DNA from: Sphingobacteriales bacterium
GTDB lineage: Bacteria; Bacteroidota; Bacteroidia; Chitinophagales; Chitinophagaceae
Assembly: GCA_016235125.1 (NCBI GenBank)
Contig: JACRLZ010000008.1
Coordinates: 186,001 to 250,000, forward strand
Length of the DNA stretch: 64,000 nt
Direction of reading: 5' to 3'
The notes under the pieces were generated by a model. That model was not told where the DNA came from, ran no database searches, and saw only the letters and a list, made by a program, of their open reading frames with translations. This document shows positions 34,765 to 43,955 of the stretch, piece by piece. Made by a program: the position numbers and the translations under genes. Each line of letters starts with the position of its first letter. The stretch's first letter is position 1.

Positions 34765-35823
34765 TCATTGTTGCAATGACATCTGTTTAATTTTTTTTAT
34801 CTTCCTATTCATCACATAGAACCAAGCAGGAGGAATCAATGATAAAATCATCATGCCCGGATAACCCGTTGGCATCTGCGGCGAGTTGTCATGATGCCGG
34901 AGTACCTGGTACTTTTTGCTGGCAAGGTAATGATGATCCGAATGACGGCTCAGTTCAAACAACATGATCCTGCCAATTACATGATCACTGTTCCAGCTAT
35001 GTTCCGGCATTGCCCTTTCATAATTTCCCGCACCTGTGGCCTTGCGTTGCAATCCATAATGTTCAATATAATTGACTGTTTCAAGCAGCAGTGCACCAAT
35101 AGCAGCGGCAGCGATAAAATAAACTGTGACCAGCCACCCGAAGAAATAAAAGATTGCAGCTATGAAGGCAATCTGGATAAAAGTGAATTGCACCATTTCA
35201 TTATAAAAAGTAAATACAAACTTGCCTTTTTTCTTCATTTCATCATTGGCAATATGCCATGCACTGCTATAACTGAAAATGATGGTACGGAAATAAAAAA
35301 GATATACCGGTTCGCCATACCTGGCACTGCTGGGGTCTTCCGGTGTGGCCACCCGTTTATGGTGACCTTTATTATGCTCCGTAAAAAAGTGCATATAAAG
35401 GGATGTGAGCAGCAGTGTTTTTGCCAGGGCTTGTTCAAATTTATTCACACGGTGACCGAGCTCATGCCCCACATTGATACCAAATACACCGCAGAGCAAA
35501 CCCATTACCCATATTCTGCCTGCGGTTTCAAGCCAGGTAAGTGAATCGTATTTCATGGAATAAAGAAACTCGTACAAAGCCCAGTATTGAAACAGGACAA
35601 CGAGATAAAGCAAAATATCATAGCCCTTATCTTTTTTGGCTATCTCTTCTTCGGCTGCTGTCATATTGGAGGGATCGGGTTTAAAGAATATTTCCAGCAG
35701 GGGTATTAACACCCAGGCAAAAAGCAAAGGAAGAGCAATAGCCCATCCATGGGAATGGAATGACCGGATAGACCCGGCAAAAATGATAAATGGGATTAAA
35801 AATTTCAGGAACCGGAAATGCAT
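34765..35823 (-). CDS. alkB: Alkane 1-monooxygenase-like membrane di-iron hydroxylase
   Basis: 352 residues. Several membrane helices plus the histidine boxes of AlkB/XylM enzymes: HELGHR (120-125), HNKGHHKRVATPEDP (from 150), NYIEHYGLQR and SRHSDHHYLASKKYQ. Together they bind two irons for terminal hydroxylation of alkanes, fatty acyl or similar chains. No rubredoxin or rubredoxin reductase gene is next to it, so the electron donor lies elsewhere. Substrate uncertain: AlkB-like enzymes in Bacteroidota may hydroxylate lipids rather than hydrocarbons. Confidence 0.85.
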   Translation of the reverse strand: MHFRFLKFLIPFIIFAGSIRSFHSHGWAIALPLLFAWVLIPLLEIFFKPDPSNMTAAEEEIAKKDKGYDILLYLVVLFQYWALYEFLYSMKYDSLTWLETAGRIWVMGLLCGVFGINVGHELGHRVNKFEQALAKTLLLTSLYMHFFTEHNKGHHKRVATPEDPSSARYGEPVYLFYFRTIIFSYSSAWHIANDEMKKKGKFVFTFYNEMVQFTFIQIAFIAAIFYFFGWLVTVYFIAAAAIGALLLETVNYIEHYGLQRKATGAGNYERAMPEHSWNSDHVIGRIMLFELSRHSDHHYLASKKYQVLRHHDNSPQMPTGYPGMMILSLIPPAWFYVMNRKIKKIKQMSLQQ

Positions 35824-35837
35824 AAAACTGAATTACT

Positions 35838-35845
35838 CAAATTTA
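35838..35845 (-). promoter_or_regulatory. alkB -7 element
   Basis: Reads TAAATTTG on the minus strand, 15 bp before the ATG at 35823; -33 not found. Confidence 0.45.
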
Positions 35846-35944
35846 AAAAATAAGAAGGTAGTTTTAACGTTTTACGTCATATAACTGGCTTGGTTTTTTA
35901 AACCTGCCCATATTCATTCAGTCAGAAACCCAAATGTTAGCCTC

Positions 35945-37411
35945 ATGTCGTTGACCAACCAGATTAAAAACCAGCACCTGATGTGGCGTGCCGGTTTTGG
36001 CCCCGCTGTTGAACAGCTTGCCGATCTTTCCAAATATTCTCCCAAACAATTTTATAAAGCACTTGTAAAGGCCTCTGAAAAAAAACCGGAGTATATAAAT
36101 GTGGCCGACGATTATCTTGACGGGCTATACAAGGGCATTGAAGAAGCGGGCCGTCAGCAAAAAAAAGAACTCAGCGCTGATGAAAAGAAAATGGTGCAGC
36201 AAAAAAACCGGGAAAGCATCCGCAATCTCAATATCTATTGGTTACATGAAATGGTGAACAGCGGCGCACAGCTGAGGGAAAAAATGGCTTTCTTCTGGCA
36301 TGGCCATTTTGCCTGCCGCAACCTGAATATTTTTTATCAGCAACTTTTACTGGATGTCATTCGCAGGAATGCTCTCGGAAACTTCGGAACGCTTTTGAAG
36401 GAAGTTTCCAAAACAGCAGCGATGCTGAATTTTCTGAATAACCAGCAAAACAAAAAAGACCATCCTAATGAAAACTTTGCAAGAGAAGTGATGGAATTGT
36501 TTACCCTCGGCCGTGGAAACTATACCGAGCATGACATTAAAGAGGCGGCAAGGGCCTTTACCGGCTGGTCATCCAGCCTGAAAGGAGAATTTGCATTCAG
36601 AAGATTTCAACATGATTTTGGCAGCAAAACAGTGTTGGGCAAAACCGGAAACTTTGACGGCGAGGAAGTGCTGGATATTTTATTGCAGCAAAAACAAACT
36701 GCAAAATATATCACGCAGAAAATATACAGATTCTTTGTAAACGAACAGGTGGATGAAGCCAAAGTGAATCAACTTGCCGAAAAATTTTACAAAGACAATT
36801 ATGATATATCAAAACTGCTGGAAAATATTTTTACCAGCGACTGGTTTTATGATGAAAAGAATATTGGCACCAAAATCAAATCTCCGGTTGAACTTATTGC
36901 AGGTATCAGGCGGATGCTGCCCATGACATTTGAAAAAGATGAGGCTCTGCTACTCCTACAAAGAGCATTGGGTCAAATTTTGTTTTATCCACCCAATGTG
37001 GCCGGATGGCCGGGAGGCAAAACATGGATTGACAGTTCCACCCTGATGATGCGGATGCGGATACCGCAAATGCTGAACGATAAGGATGAATTTAATGTAA
37101 CGCCGAAAGCAGATGACGACCAGATGATGGGTCGCAATAATGAGAATGACCCCAAGGCCAAAGCAATGAATTCCTTAAAGAGGTTGAATAAACCGGTGCA
37201 GGTAAATATTGACTGGTCGTTGTACACAAAAAATTATGAGTCTATTTCCAAAGAAGCATTGCTGGCAAACATCACGGGAATTTTGTTGCAGGTTAAAAGC
37301 CAGGTGAGCCCGGAACTGATCAAACAATATTCAGACAACAGCGGCAGGGAAAATTTTATTAAAACAGCAACACTGCAGGTAATGAGCACACCGGAATATC
37401 AATTATGTTAG
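35945..37411 (+). CDS. DUF1800 family protein
   Basis: 488 residues. HLMWRAGFGPAVEQL is the family's N-terminal block; EKMAFFWHGHFACR, NFAREVMELFTLGRGNYTEHDIKEAARAFTGW and QILFYPPNVAGWPGGKTWIDSSTLMMR are characteristic. Usually encoded next to a DUF1501 protein, as here. The function of the pair is not known; both are exported in many bacteria, although no clear signal peptide is visible in this one. The protein is close to typical family length. Confidence 0.92.
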   Translation: MSLTNQIKNQHLMWRAGFGPAVEQLADLSKYSPKQFYKALVKASEKKPEYINVADDYLDGLYKGIEEAGRQQKKELSADEKKMVQQKNRESIRNLNIYWLHEMVNSGAQLREKMAFFWHGHFACRNLNIFYQQLLLDVIRRNALGNFGTLLKEVSKTAAMLNFLNNQQNKKDHPNENFAREVMELFTLGRGNYTEHDIKEAARAFTGWSSSLKGEFAFRRFQHDFGSKTVLGKTGNFDGEEVLDILLQQKQTAKYITQKIYRFFVNEQVDEAKVNQLAEKFYKDNYDISKLLENIFTSDWFYDEKNIGTKIKSPVELIAGIRRMLPMTFEKDEALLLLQRALGQILFYPPNVAGWPGGKTWIDSSTLMMRMRIPQMLNDKDEFNVTPKADDDQMMGRNNENDPKAKAMNSLKRLNKPVQVNIDWSLYTKNYESISKEALLANITGILLQVKSQVSPELIKQYSDNSGRENFIKTATLQVMSTPEYQLC

Positions 37412-37427
37412 AACCAGCTACGAGCCG

Positions 37428-37483
37428 TGAGCTATGAGCTACGGGTTTAAAGACTCTGCTCACAGCCCGCAGCCAATAGCTCA
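37428..37483. repeat. Hairpin-type intergenic repeat between DUF1800 and DUF1501 genes
   Basis: Arm TGAGCTATGAGCTACGGG (37428-37445) and arm CCCGCAGCCAATAGCTCA (37466-37483) pair at 15 of 18 positions around a 20-base loop. It is a REP-like unit, of another sequence type than the GAAGTC repeat before mreC. A T-run follows, so it may also attenuate transcription. Confidence 0.6.
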
Positions 37484-37494
37484 AAGCTTTTTTT

Positions 37495-38694
37495 ATGTAT
37501 ATCAAACGAAAAGAATTCATTCAAATTGGTTCGCTGGCTTCAGCATCCATGTTATTGCCAAAATTCCTGAAGGCATTCGAAGGAAACGCAATGGTTCCTC
37601 CGGGAAATAAAGTGGTGGTGATACTGCAGTTGAGCGGTGGTAATGACGGGTTAAACACTGTGATACCGGTTAGAAATGATTTGTACTATAAGGCAAGACC
37701 AAAATTGGGAATCGAAAAAACAAAGGCGCTGCTTTTAGGCGATGAAGCAGGACTGCATCCGGCACTGACAGGGTTCAAAGAATTGTATGATGATGGAAGT
37801 TTGGGCATTTTGAACAATATAGGTTATCCCAACCCCGACCGTTCACATTTCCGCAGCATGGATATTTGGCATACAGGGAGCCAGAGCACTGAATACTGGA
37901 CAACAGGCTGGGTGGGCCGTTATCTTGATGCACAATGCAACGGTTGCGATAAACCCACACAAGCCATAGAGATTGATGACATACTCAGCCTTTCCATGAA
38001 AGGGGAGCATATAAAAGGTATTGCGGTGAAAGATCCACAGCGGCTGTATGGTACTGCCAATGAAAAATTTTTCAGGGATATAATGAAGAATCATACTGAT
38101 GAGAAAGGAGAGCAGCCGGTTGATTATTTATACAAAACGATGGCGGAAACCCTTTCTTCGGCAGATTATATTTTTAAGCAAAGCAGGCTTCATCCCACAA
38201 AAGCGGAGTATCCGAAAACAGATCTTGGCAACAGCATGAAAACAATTGCCTCGCTGATATTCTCCGACATAAATACTAAAGTGTATTATGTGTCGCTGGG
38301 CAGTTTTGATACGCATATTAACCAGGAAGCTCAGCAACAGCGGTTGTTCACTGAAATGAATGATGCGGTAAAAGCCTTTGTAAAAGATCTGAAAGGCAAT
38401 AGCCGTTTTAACGATGTGCTGTTGTTTACCTTTTCGGAGTTTGGAAGGAGGGTGGCGCAAAATGCCAGCGGCGGCACCGATCATGGCACAGCCAACAATA
38501 TGTTCTTCATCAGCGGCGGATTGAAACAAAAGGGATTAATTAATGAGTTGCCTGATCTCAGTAGTCTTGATGAAGGTGATTTGAAATATAAGGTTGATTT
38601 TAAAAATGTGTATGCTACAGTATTGAATAAGTGGCTGAAGGCAGATGACATTGCCATTTTGGGAAAGAAATACGATTACCTGAACTTCATTTAA
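37495..38694 (+). CDS. DUF1501 family (sulfatase-like) exported protein
   Basis: 399 residues. N-terminus MYIKRKEFIQIGSLASASML is a Tat-like signal, although with KRK instead of RR. VVVILQLSGGNDGLNTVIPV, GYPNPDRSHFRSMDIWHTG, FTFSEFGRRVAQNASGGTDHG and NMFFISGGL are signature blocks of the DUF1501 alkaline-phosphatase-like fold. It forms a pair with the DUF1800 gene, separated by a hairpin repeat. Biochemical role unknown. Confidence 0.9.
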   Translation: MYIKRKEFIQIGSLASASMLLPKFLKAFEGNAMVPPGNKVVVILQLSGGNDGLNTVIPVRNDLYYKARPKLGIEKTKALLLGDEAGLHPALTGFKELYDDGSLGILNNIGYPNPDRSHFRSMDIWHTGSQSTEYWTTGWVGRYLDAQCNGCDKPTQAIEIDDILSLSMKGEHIKGIAVKDPQRLYGTANEKFFRDIMKNHTDEKGEQPVDYLYKTMAETLSSADYIFKQSRLHPTKAEYPKTDLGNSMKTIASLIFSDINTKVYYVSLGSFDTHINQEAQQQRLFTEMNDAVKAFVKDLKGNSRFNDVLLFTFSEFGRRVAQNASGGTDHGTANNMFFISGGLKQKGLINELPDLSSLDEGDLKYKVDFKNVYATVLNKWLKADDIAILGKKYDYLNFI

Positions 38695-38730
38695 AATATT
38701 AGTGACCTATATCCGGAAACTGTGAAAAGG

Positions 38731-38750
38731 GATGTTCTTTTATGAACATC
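38731..38750 (-). terminator. Hairpin after the first POT gene
   Basis: GATGTTC, 6-base loop, GAACATC; on the minus strand it is followed by CCCTTTTC. Located between the convergent DUF1501 and POT stops. Confidence 0.5.
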
Positions 38751-38756
38751 ACCTTG

Positions 38757-40241
38757 TTATTTTACTTCCTGCATCAGTTTTCTTACCAGTGGAGAAAGAA
38801 TAATCAATACCACTCCCGCAATTAATGCATAAATCGCTAATTGTTGATAGCCTGATGTATACAAGCTTAGCTTTTCAGTCAGGGTTGCATTTTCATTTGG
38901 CGAGGCCATTCCGGCCCCTAAAATCCCCGCCACATATTGTCCATAAGCGCTGGCAAGAAACCACATGCCCATCATCATGCCCTGCAAAGGCCTGGGTGAA
39001 AGTTTTGTCATGATGGAAAGCCCGATCGGTGATAAACATAACTCTCCAAAAGTGATAACGAGGTAAGCAAGTGTAAAAACATCCAATGAGGTTATCCCCC
39101 GGGCATTGGCAAAGAAAATGGTTGCATAAAAAGTATAGAAGGCAAGGCTGAGGAACAGAAAACCAAATCCGAATTTTACAACCGTATTGGGTTCTTTCTT
39201 TCTTTTACTCAACCAGAGCCAGACAATGCCAACGATCGGTGCAAAGATGATTACAAAAAGTGAGTTGGCTGCATTGTTTACTCCATTCGGGTCAAGCGGG
39301 ATAACACCCAAAAGTTTATCATTAAGATTTCCTGCAGCAAACAAACTCAGCGAACCACCGCTTTGTTCAAAAAAAGCCCAGAATAAAATTGAAAAAATAA
39401 TGAACACAAGGGCGGCCACCAGTTTTTTCCTTTCGGCCGCTGAAAATTTCGTCATCTCATAAAACAAATAGATTAATGCAGCGGGGCCAATGATGTACAT
39501 AAACCAGTCGGTGTATTCGGTTTTGGTAACCATTTTCATGATAACCGGAATAATAAGCAGTGAGCCGAGGTAAACTGCAATTTCATACCACTTTCTTTTT
39601 TTGTTACCATCTTTAAATGGGGAAAGCCCGATAGGTCCCAGTTTTTTTTGTGTAAAAATGAAAGTGAGTAAACTGATGGTCATCACAATGGCGGCTAATC
39701 CAAAGGCGAGATTCCAGGAGTAGTTCTTACCAATGGCAATACAGGCATATCCGCCGAGCAAGGCGCCGATATTAATACCGGAATAGAATAATGAAAATCC
39801 TACATCTCTTCTGCCATCACCCGCTTTGTACAAACTTCCCACCATGGTGGAAATATTGGGTTTAAAAAAACCGGTACCGATGATATTAAAACTGATACCG
39901 AGGAAGAAAAATTCTTTTGGATTGATGGACAGTATCAGGCTGCCGGTTATCATTAACAGGCCGCCCCAAAACAAAGATTTTCTGAATCCCAATATTTTAT
40001 CTGCAAACAATCCGCCAATGAAAGTAAATGCATATACAAAAGCCTGTGTGGCCCCGTATTGTAAATTAGCCACATCATCCTTCATCATCAATTGATTGAC
40101 CATGAAGAAAGTCAGCATCCCCCGCATACCATAAAAGGAAAACCGCTCCCACATTTCAGAGAAGAACAGGGACCAGAGTTGTTTCGGATATTTTCCTTCA
40201 AAGGTTTGAATTTCTTCCAGTGTGACTTGATTGGATGGCAT
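38757..40241 (-). CDS. POT-family proton-coupled peptide transporter (copy 1)
   Basis: 494 residues, about 14 membrane helices. EMWERFSFYGMRGML is the ExxERFxYY-type proton-coupling motif of helix 1, and GADGR-like GDGRRDVGFSLFYSGINIGALLGGY holds the second family signature. It lacks the long loop present in copies 2 and 3 and is the most diverged of the three tandem genes. It imports di- and tripeptides with protons. Third in the row in the direction of transcription and separated from copy 2 by a strong terminator. Confidence 0.9.
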   Translation of the reverse strand: MPSNQVTLEEIQTFEGKYPKQLWSLFFSEMWERFSFYGMRGMLTFFMVNQLMMKDDVANLQYGATQAFVYAFTFIGGLFADKILGFRKSLFWGGLLMITGSLILSINPKEFFFLGISFNIIGTGFFKPNISTMVGSLYKAGDGRRDVGFSLFYSGINIGALLGGYACIAIGKNYSWNLAFGLAAIVMTISLLTFIFTQKKLGPIGLSPFKDGNKKRKWYEIAVYLGSLLIIPVIMKMVTKTEYTDWFMYIIGPAALIYLFYEMTKFSAAERKKLVAALVFIIFSILFWAFFEQSGGSLSLFAAGNLNDKLLGVIPLDPNGVNNAANSLFVIIFAPIVGIVWLWLSKRKKEPNTVVKFGFGFLFLSLAFYTFYATIFFANARGITSLDVFTLAYLVITFGELCLSPIGLSIMTKLSPRPLQGMMMGMWFLASAYGQYVAGILGAGMASPNENATLTEKLSLYTSGYQQLAIYALIAGVVLIILSPLVRKLMQEVK

Positions 40242-40270
40242 ACAGGAATTTTAGAATCGAAAGATAAATA

Positions 40271-40302
40271 AAAAAGGTGACGAATAATTCCGTCACCTTT
40301 TT
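40271..40302 (-). terminator. Terminator between POT copies 2 and 1
   Basis: Perfect 12-bp inverted repeat AAAAAGGTGACG / CGTCACCTTTTT with an 8-base loop; U-run formed on the minus strand. Shares its stem with the terminator at 42065. Confidence 0.85.
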
Positions 40303-40319
40303 AAATAAAGATTTATAAA

Positions 40320-42032
40320 CTATTTCACTCCTTTTTCTTTCATTACCCTGTTCAGCCATCGTAACAGTAAGAAAAGAGCAATGGCCGGAACAATAACAAT
40401 AAAGAAATTGGTAAGAAAGAACTTTGATTTATCAGCATATCCTTCCCACATGCCGGATAGAATGCCTGAAAGTTTATTGCCGATACTTACAGATAAGAAC
40501 CATCCACCCATCATAAGGGATGTAAGTCTGGGGGGACTTAATTTTGAAACAAGCGATAAGCCCATGGGTGAAAGACATAGCTCACCAATGGTAATCACTC
40601 CATAGCTTGCCCATAACCATAAGGCAGATGCTTTATCAGATGATATGTTTATTGATTTTACCGCAGCTACCATCACTAACGCTGATAAAGCAGTAATCAA
40701 AAGACCGATAGCAATTTTGGAAGGTGTGGATGGTTCTTTTCCCCTTCTTCGGAGGAAACCAAATATTCCAACTACTAAAGGTGTTAACACAATTACCCAA
40801 AATGGGTTGACAGATTGAAACAATTCAGTGGATGCCAATTTGAGATCTTGTCCGGCCGCAGGTCTTTTTGTTTCAGGAAGATTTTTAAAATAAGCCCTCG
40901 ATTTATCCCTGATTGTAATTGTTTTACCAAGCTCTTTTGCAGCTGCTTTGTTCCCTACTTTTTCTAATGAGTCCTGCTGCACTTTTAATCCGGCCAGGTA
41001 ACTTTTCATTTGCTCATCATCATATGAAACTGATTCATGATAGTTAACAGTTTGAGCCAGACCAAATGTATTAGCGGCTTTAGCTACACCCGGAGATAAT
41101 TTTCTGTCAGTATGATTTTCGGCCCAAACAGTAAGGGCATCACCGTTTTGGTGAAATATGGCCCAAAAAACGACAACGCAACCCATCACAGTAAGCAAGG
41201 CTGCCAATGGTCTTTTATCTACAACGCTTGCCCTCCACCATAGTGAGATATAATAAAAAACAACGGGTAAACTACCAATAAGAAATGCATCATTCCCATC
41301 AGAACCAAAAATATTTCCGGGTATTAACCAACCTAAAATGCCAAATATAAATACAGGTATAAAAACTGTTGCTAAAACTTTATAAAGCGGTAAATCTTCT
41401 TTTGTTGTGGGCTTGATGATATCTACATCTTTAACATGCTTCATACCATTTAAAAACCAAACCAATCCGATCAGCATGCCTACACCTGCTGCCGCAAATG
41501 CATAGCCCCATCCATAATTGATACGCATATAGGCTGCAACGAAATTGCAGACAAAAGCGCCAATATTAATGCCCATGTAAAATATATTATACCCTGCATC
41601 TTTTTTACTTGCATATTTCGGGTTGTTATAAAGATTACCAACCAGTGTTGAAATATTTGGCTTGAAAAAACCATTGCCAACAATAATAAGCAGCAGGGAA
41701 ATATAAAATGGAGTTTCGCCATGTAAGGCCATACCTAAATAGCCTGCAGCCATTAAAAGAGCGCCAATTATTATGCTCCGGCGATAGCCTAAAATCCTGT
41801 CGGCAAGTAATCCGCCGATAAATGGCGTTAAGTAAACGAGACCAAGATAAGTGCCATAGATATCTGATTTTTTAGAAGCGGAGAAACCCATGCCACCGTT
41901 TTGTACGCTATCCAGCATGTACAGGGAAAATATTCCCAGCATCAGGTAATAGCCAAAGCGTTCCCACATTTCTGTAAAGAATAATACATATAGTCCTCTC
42001 GGATGTGAGGAAGACTGATTTAAATTTTCCAT
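40320..42032 (-). CDS. POT-family proton-coupled peptide transporter (copy 2)
   Basis: 570 residues. EMWERFGYYLMLGIF (proton motif) and NGFFKPNISTLVGNLYNNPKYASKKDAGYNIFYMGINIGAFVCN (peptide-transporter signature) are intact. Between helices about 8 and 9 there is a hydrophilic loop of about 95 residues (HTDRKLSPGVAKAANTFG, then KVQQDSLEKVGNKAAAKELGKT) also seen in copy 3. Predicted to import small peptides through the inner membrane. It and copy 3 are closer to each other than to copy 1, suggesting local duplication. Confidence 0.92.
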   Translation of the reverse strand: MENLNQSSSHPRGLYVLFFTEMWERFGYYLMLGIFSLYMLDSVQNGGMGFSASKKSDIYGTYLGLVYLTPFIGGLLADRILGYRRSIIIGALLMAAGYLGMALHGETPFYISLLLIIVGNGFFKPNISTLVGNLYNNPKYASKKDAGYNIFYMGINIGAFVCNFVAAYMRINYGWGYAFAAAGVGMLIGLVWFLNGMKHVKDVDIIKPTTKEDLPLYKVLATVFIPVFIFGILGWLIPGNIFGSDGNDAFLIGSLPVVFYYISLWWRASVVDKRPLAALLTVMGCVVVFWAIFHQNGDALTVWAENHTDRKLSPGVAKAANTFGLAQTVNYHESVSYDDEQMKSYLAGLKVQQDSLEKVGNKAAAKELGKTITIRDKSRAYFKNLPETKRPAAGQDLKLASTELFQSVNPFWVIVLTPLVVGIFGFLRRRGKEPSTPSKIAIGLLITALSALVMVAAVKSINISSDKASALWLWASYGVITIGELCLSPMGLSLVSKLSPPRLTSLMMGGWFLSVSIGNKLSGILSGMWEGYADKSKFFLTNFFIVIVPAIALFLLLRWLNRVMKEKGVK

Positions 42033-42064
42033 TTGTCTGTATTTAATGAAAGATGAAAATAAAT

Positions 42065-42097
42065 AAAAAAGGTGACTATTTGAGTCACCTTTTTTTA
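42065..42097 (-). terminator. Terminator between POT copies 3 and 2
   Basis: Perfect 13-bp stem AAAAAAGGTGACT / AGTCACCTTTTTT with loop ATTTG. Nearly the same stem as the terminator at 40271, as if duplicated with the gene. Confidence 0.85.
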
Positions 42098-42113
42098 ACT
42101 AAGTTCAATACAA

Positions 42114-43808
42114 CTAATCAAATCCTGTTTTATCTTTTACAATTTTATTCAGCGATTTTATCCGGGAATAAATAAGTATACCGCCTATAAATGCCGCAAC
42201 AACAAGAATCAGGAAAAACATTTTTTTATCTGTAAAATCATCCCAGAAACTCGTCATCACACCGGCAACCTTCCCTCCTATAGAAGTGGAAAGGAACCAG
42301 CCACCCATCATCAGGGCTGTTAATCTCGCCGGTGCCAATTTAGAAACTAATGATAAACCCATCGGGCTCAGGAAAACTTCGCTGATAGTAAAAATAAAAT
42401 AGGTGATCCATAGCCAGATAGCGGATGCCTTATGAGTATAGATAGAGGGAACAGACATGATGGCAAACACCATCGCTAATGCCGATAGGCCGGATATAAA
42501 CAATGCCATACCAAATTTTGACATGGTGGTCGGTTCTTTGTTTCTTTTTCGCAACCAGCTGAAAAAAGGTACGAAGAATAAAGTAAGTACCACAATGAAT
42601 AAGGGATTGATGGATTGGAACAATTCAGTATTGGTCAATTTTACTTCTTTTCCATTAGGCCATTGATCTTTTGGGACGTTCACAAAATATGGATCGGGTC
42701 CCATTTCCTGTATTATTTTTCCACTGTCATCTTTCACATCCCTCATGTATTGATCAAGTTTATTTACAAGGCGTGGAGTGTCCGTCACTTTTTGCATAGG
42801 GAATAATGCCCCGGTAATTTTAGCTGTAGAAGCTGAAGCCACCCTGTCTGTATGTTTTTCAGCCCATAGAGTAAGTCCTGTTGAATTCTGATTATATATA
42901 GTCCAGAATGCGATGGCAATCGCAAAAATGAATAATAAAGCGCCGATTCCTTTTTTGTCTTGTCCTTTTGCTTTTATCCATAATGAAATATAAAAAGCTA
43001 TAATTGGAAGACATGCAAAAATGAATGCATCATTGGCCTGGGTTCCCATAATGGCTTTTCCAAACAACTCCGTGGGGCCAAACCAACCGATAACAGCTGC
43101 GATGATGGCGGGAAGAAATACAGTTGTAAAAATTTTTGATAACGGCATATCTTCTGCCTGAACCGGTTTTTTCACATCAGCCTCTTTTATTTCTTTATTT
43201 TTTAAGGCTGTGCTGAGAATAATGAGTCCAATAATAAGACCAATGCCGGCAGCTGCAAATGCCCATCCCCAGCCATATTGGTTTCGCAACCAGGCCGCTA
43301 CGAAATTGCAAACAAAAGCCCCGATATTAATACCCATATAAAAAATGTTATAGGCATTATCTTTTAATGGTCTTAAATCTTCCCGGTTGTAAATATTCCC
43401 AAGAAGGGTTGAGATATTGGGCTTGAAAAATCCATTACCGACAATGATCATTGCAAGGGCTATGAACATAGCGGTATTGCCAGGAATTGATAAACAGAGA
43501 TAACCGGCTGCCATTAATGAGCCGCCAATAAAAATGGATTTTATATAGCCTAAATAACGGTCAGCAATCAATCCTCCTATGAATGGAGTCAGGTAAACAA
43601 GGGCAATAAAGCTTCCTACAATATCGGCTCCTATCTTTTCATCAAATCCCTTACCACCTGTTTTTGTATCAATCATGTATAAAAGCAGAATGCCCACCAT
43701 AAGGTAATAAGCAAATCGTTCCCACATTTCTGTAAAAAACAAAACATATAAAGCTTTGGGGTGTTTACCCGCCTTTTCTACGGGGCGTTGAATAACATCT
43801 TGGCTCAT
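42114..43808 (-). CDS. POT-family proton-coupled peptide transporter (copy 3)
   Basis: 564 residues. EMWERFAYYLMVGIL and NGFFKPNISTLLGNIYNREDL match copy 2; the AWLRNQYGWGWAFAAAGIG helix is shared too. The loop after NQNSTGLTLWAEKHTDRVASAS holds about 90 hydrophilic residues, like copy 2 but different in sequence. Predicted inner-membrane peptide symporter. First of the three in transcription order; its upstream region shows no perfect -7 box. Confidence 0.92.
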   Translation of the reverse strand: MSQDVIQRPVEKAGKHPKALYVLFFTEMWERFAYYLMVGILLLYMIDTKTGGKGFDEKIGADIVGSFIALVYLTPFIGGLIADRYLGYIKSIFIGGSLMAAGYLCLSIPGNTAMFIALAMIIVGNGFFKPNISTLLGNIYNREDLRPLKDNAYNIFYMGINIGAFVCNFVAAWLRNQYGWGWAFAAAGIGLIIGLIILSTALKNKEIKEADVKKPVQAEDMPLSKIFTTVFLPAIIAAVIGWFGPTELFGKAIMGTQANDAFIFACLPIIAFYISLWIKAKGQDKKGIGALLFIFAIAIAFWTIYNQNSTGLTLWAEKHTDRVASASTAKITGALFPMQKVTDTPRLVNKLDQYMRDVKDDSGKIIQEMGPDPYFVNVPKDQWPNGKEVKLTNTELFQSINPLFIVVLTLFFVPFFSWLRKRNKEPTTMSKFGMALFISGLSALAMVFAIMSVPSIYTHKASAIWLWITYFIFTISEVFLSPMGLSLVSKLAPARLTALMMGGWFLSTSIGGKVAGVMTSFWDDFTDKKMFFLILVVAAFIGGILIYSRIKSLNKIVKDKTGFD

Positions 43809-43955
43809 ACAATCATTTTGAGTTTGGTATCAGAGTTCTTGTAAATATAGGCATTCAAAATATAGAAAGATGGCCGTTTAAAGATTTTTTCATTGTATCT
43901 TTAACAGATGTACCCGATATTCGCAAGTCACTAAAATCCAACTACCAAACCAACT

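Noticed and set aside
34891..35544. 217-codon open frame on the plus strand opposite alkB
   Set aside because: Antisense to a gene with complete histidine boxes; no recognisable domain.
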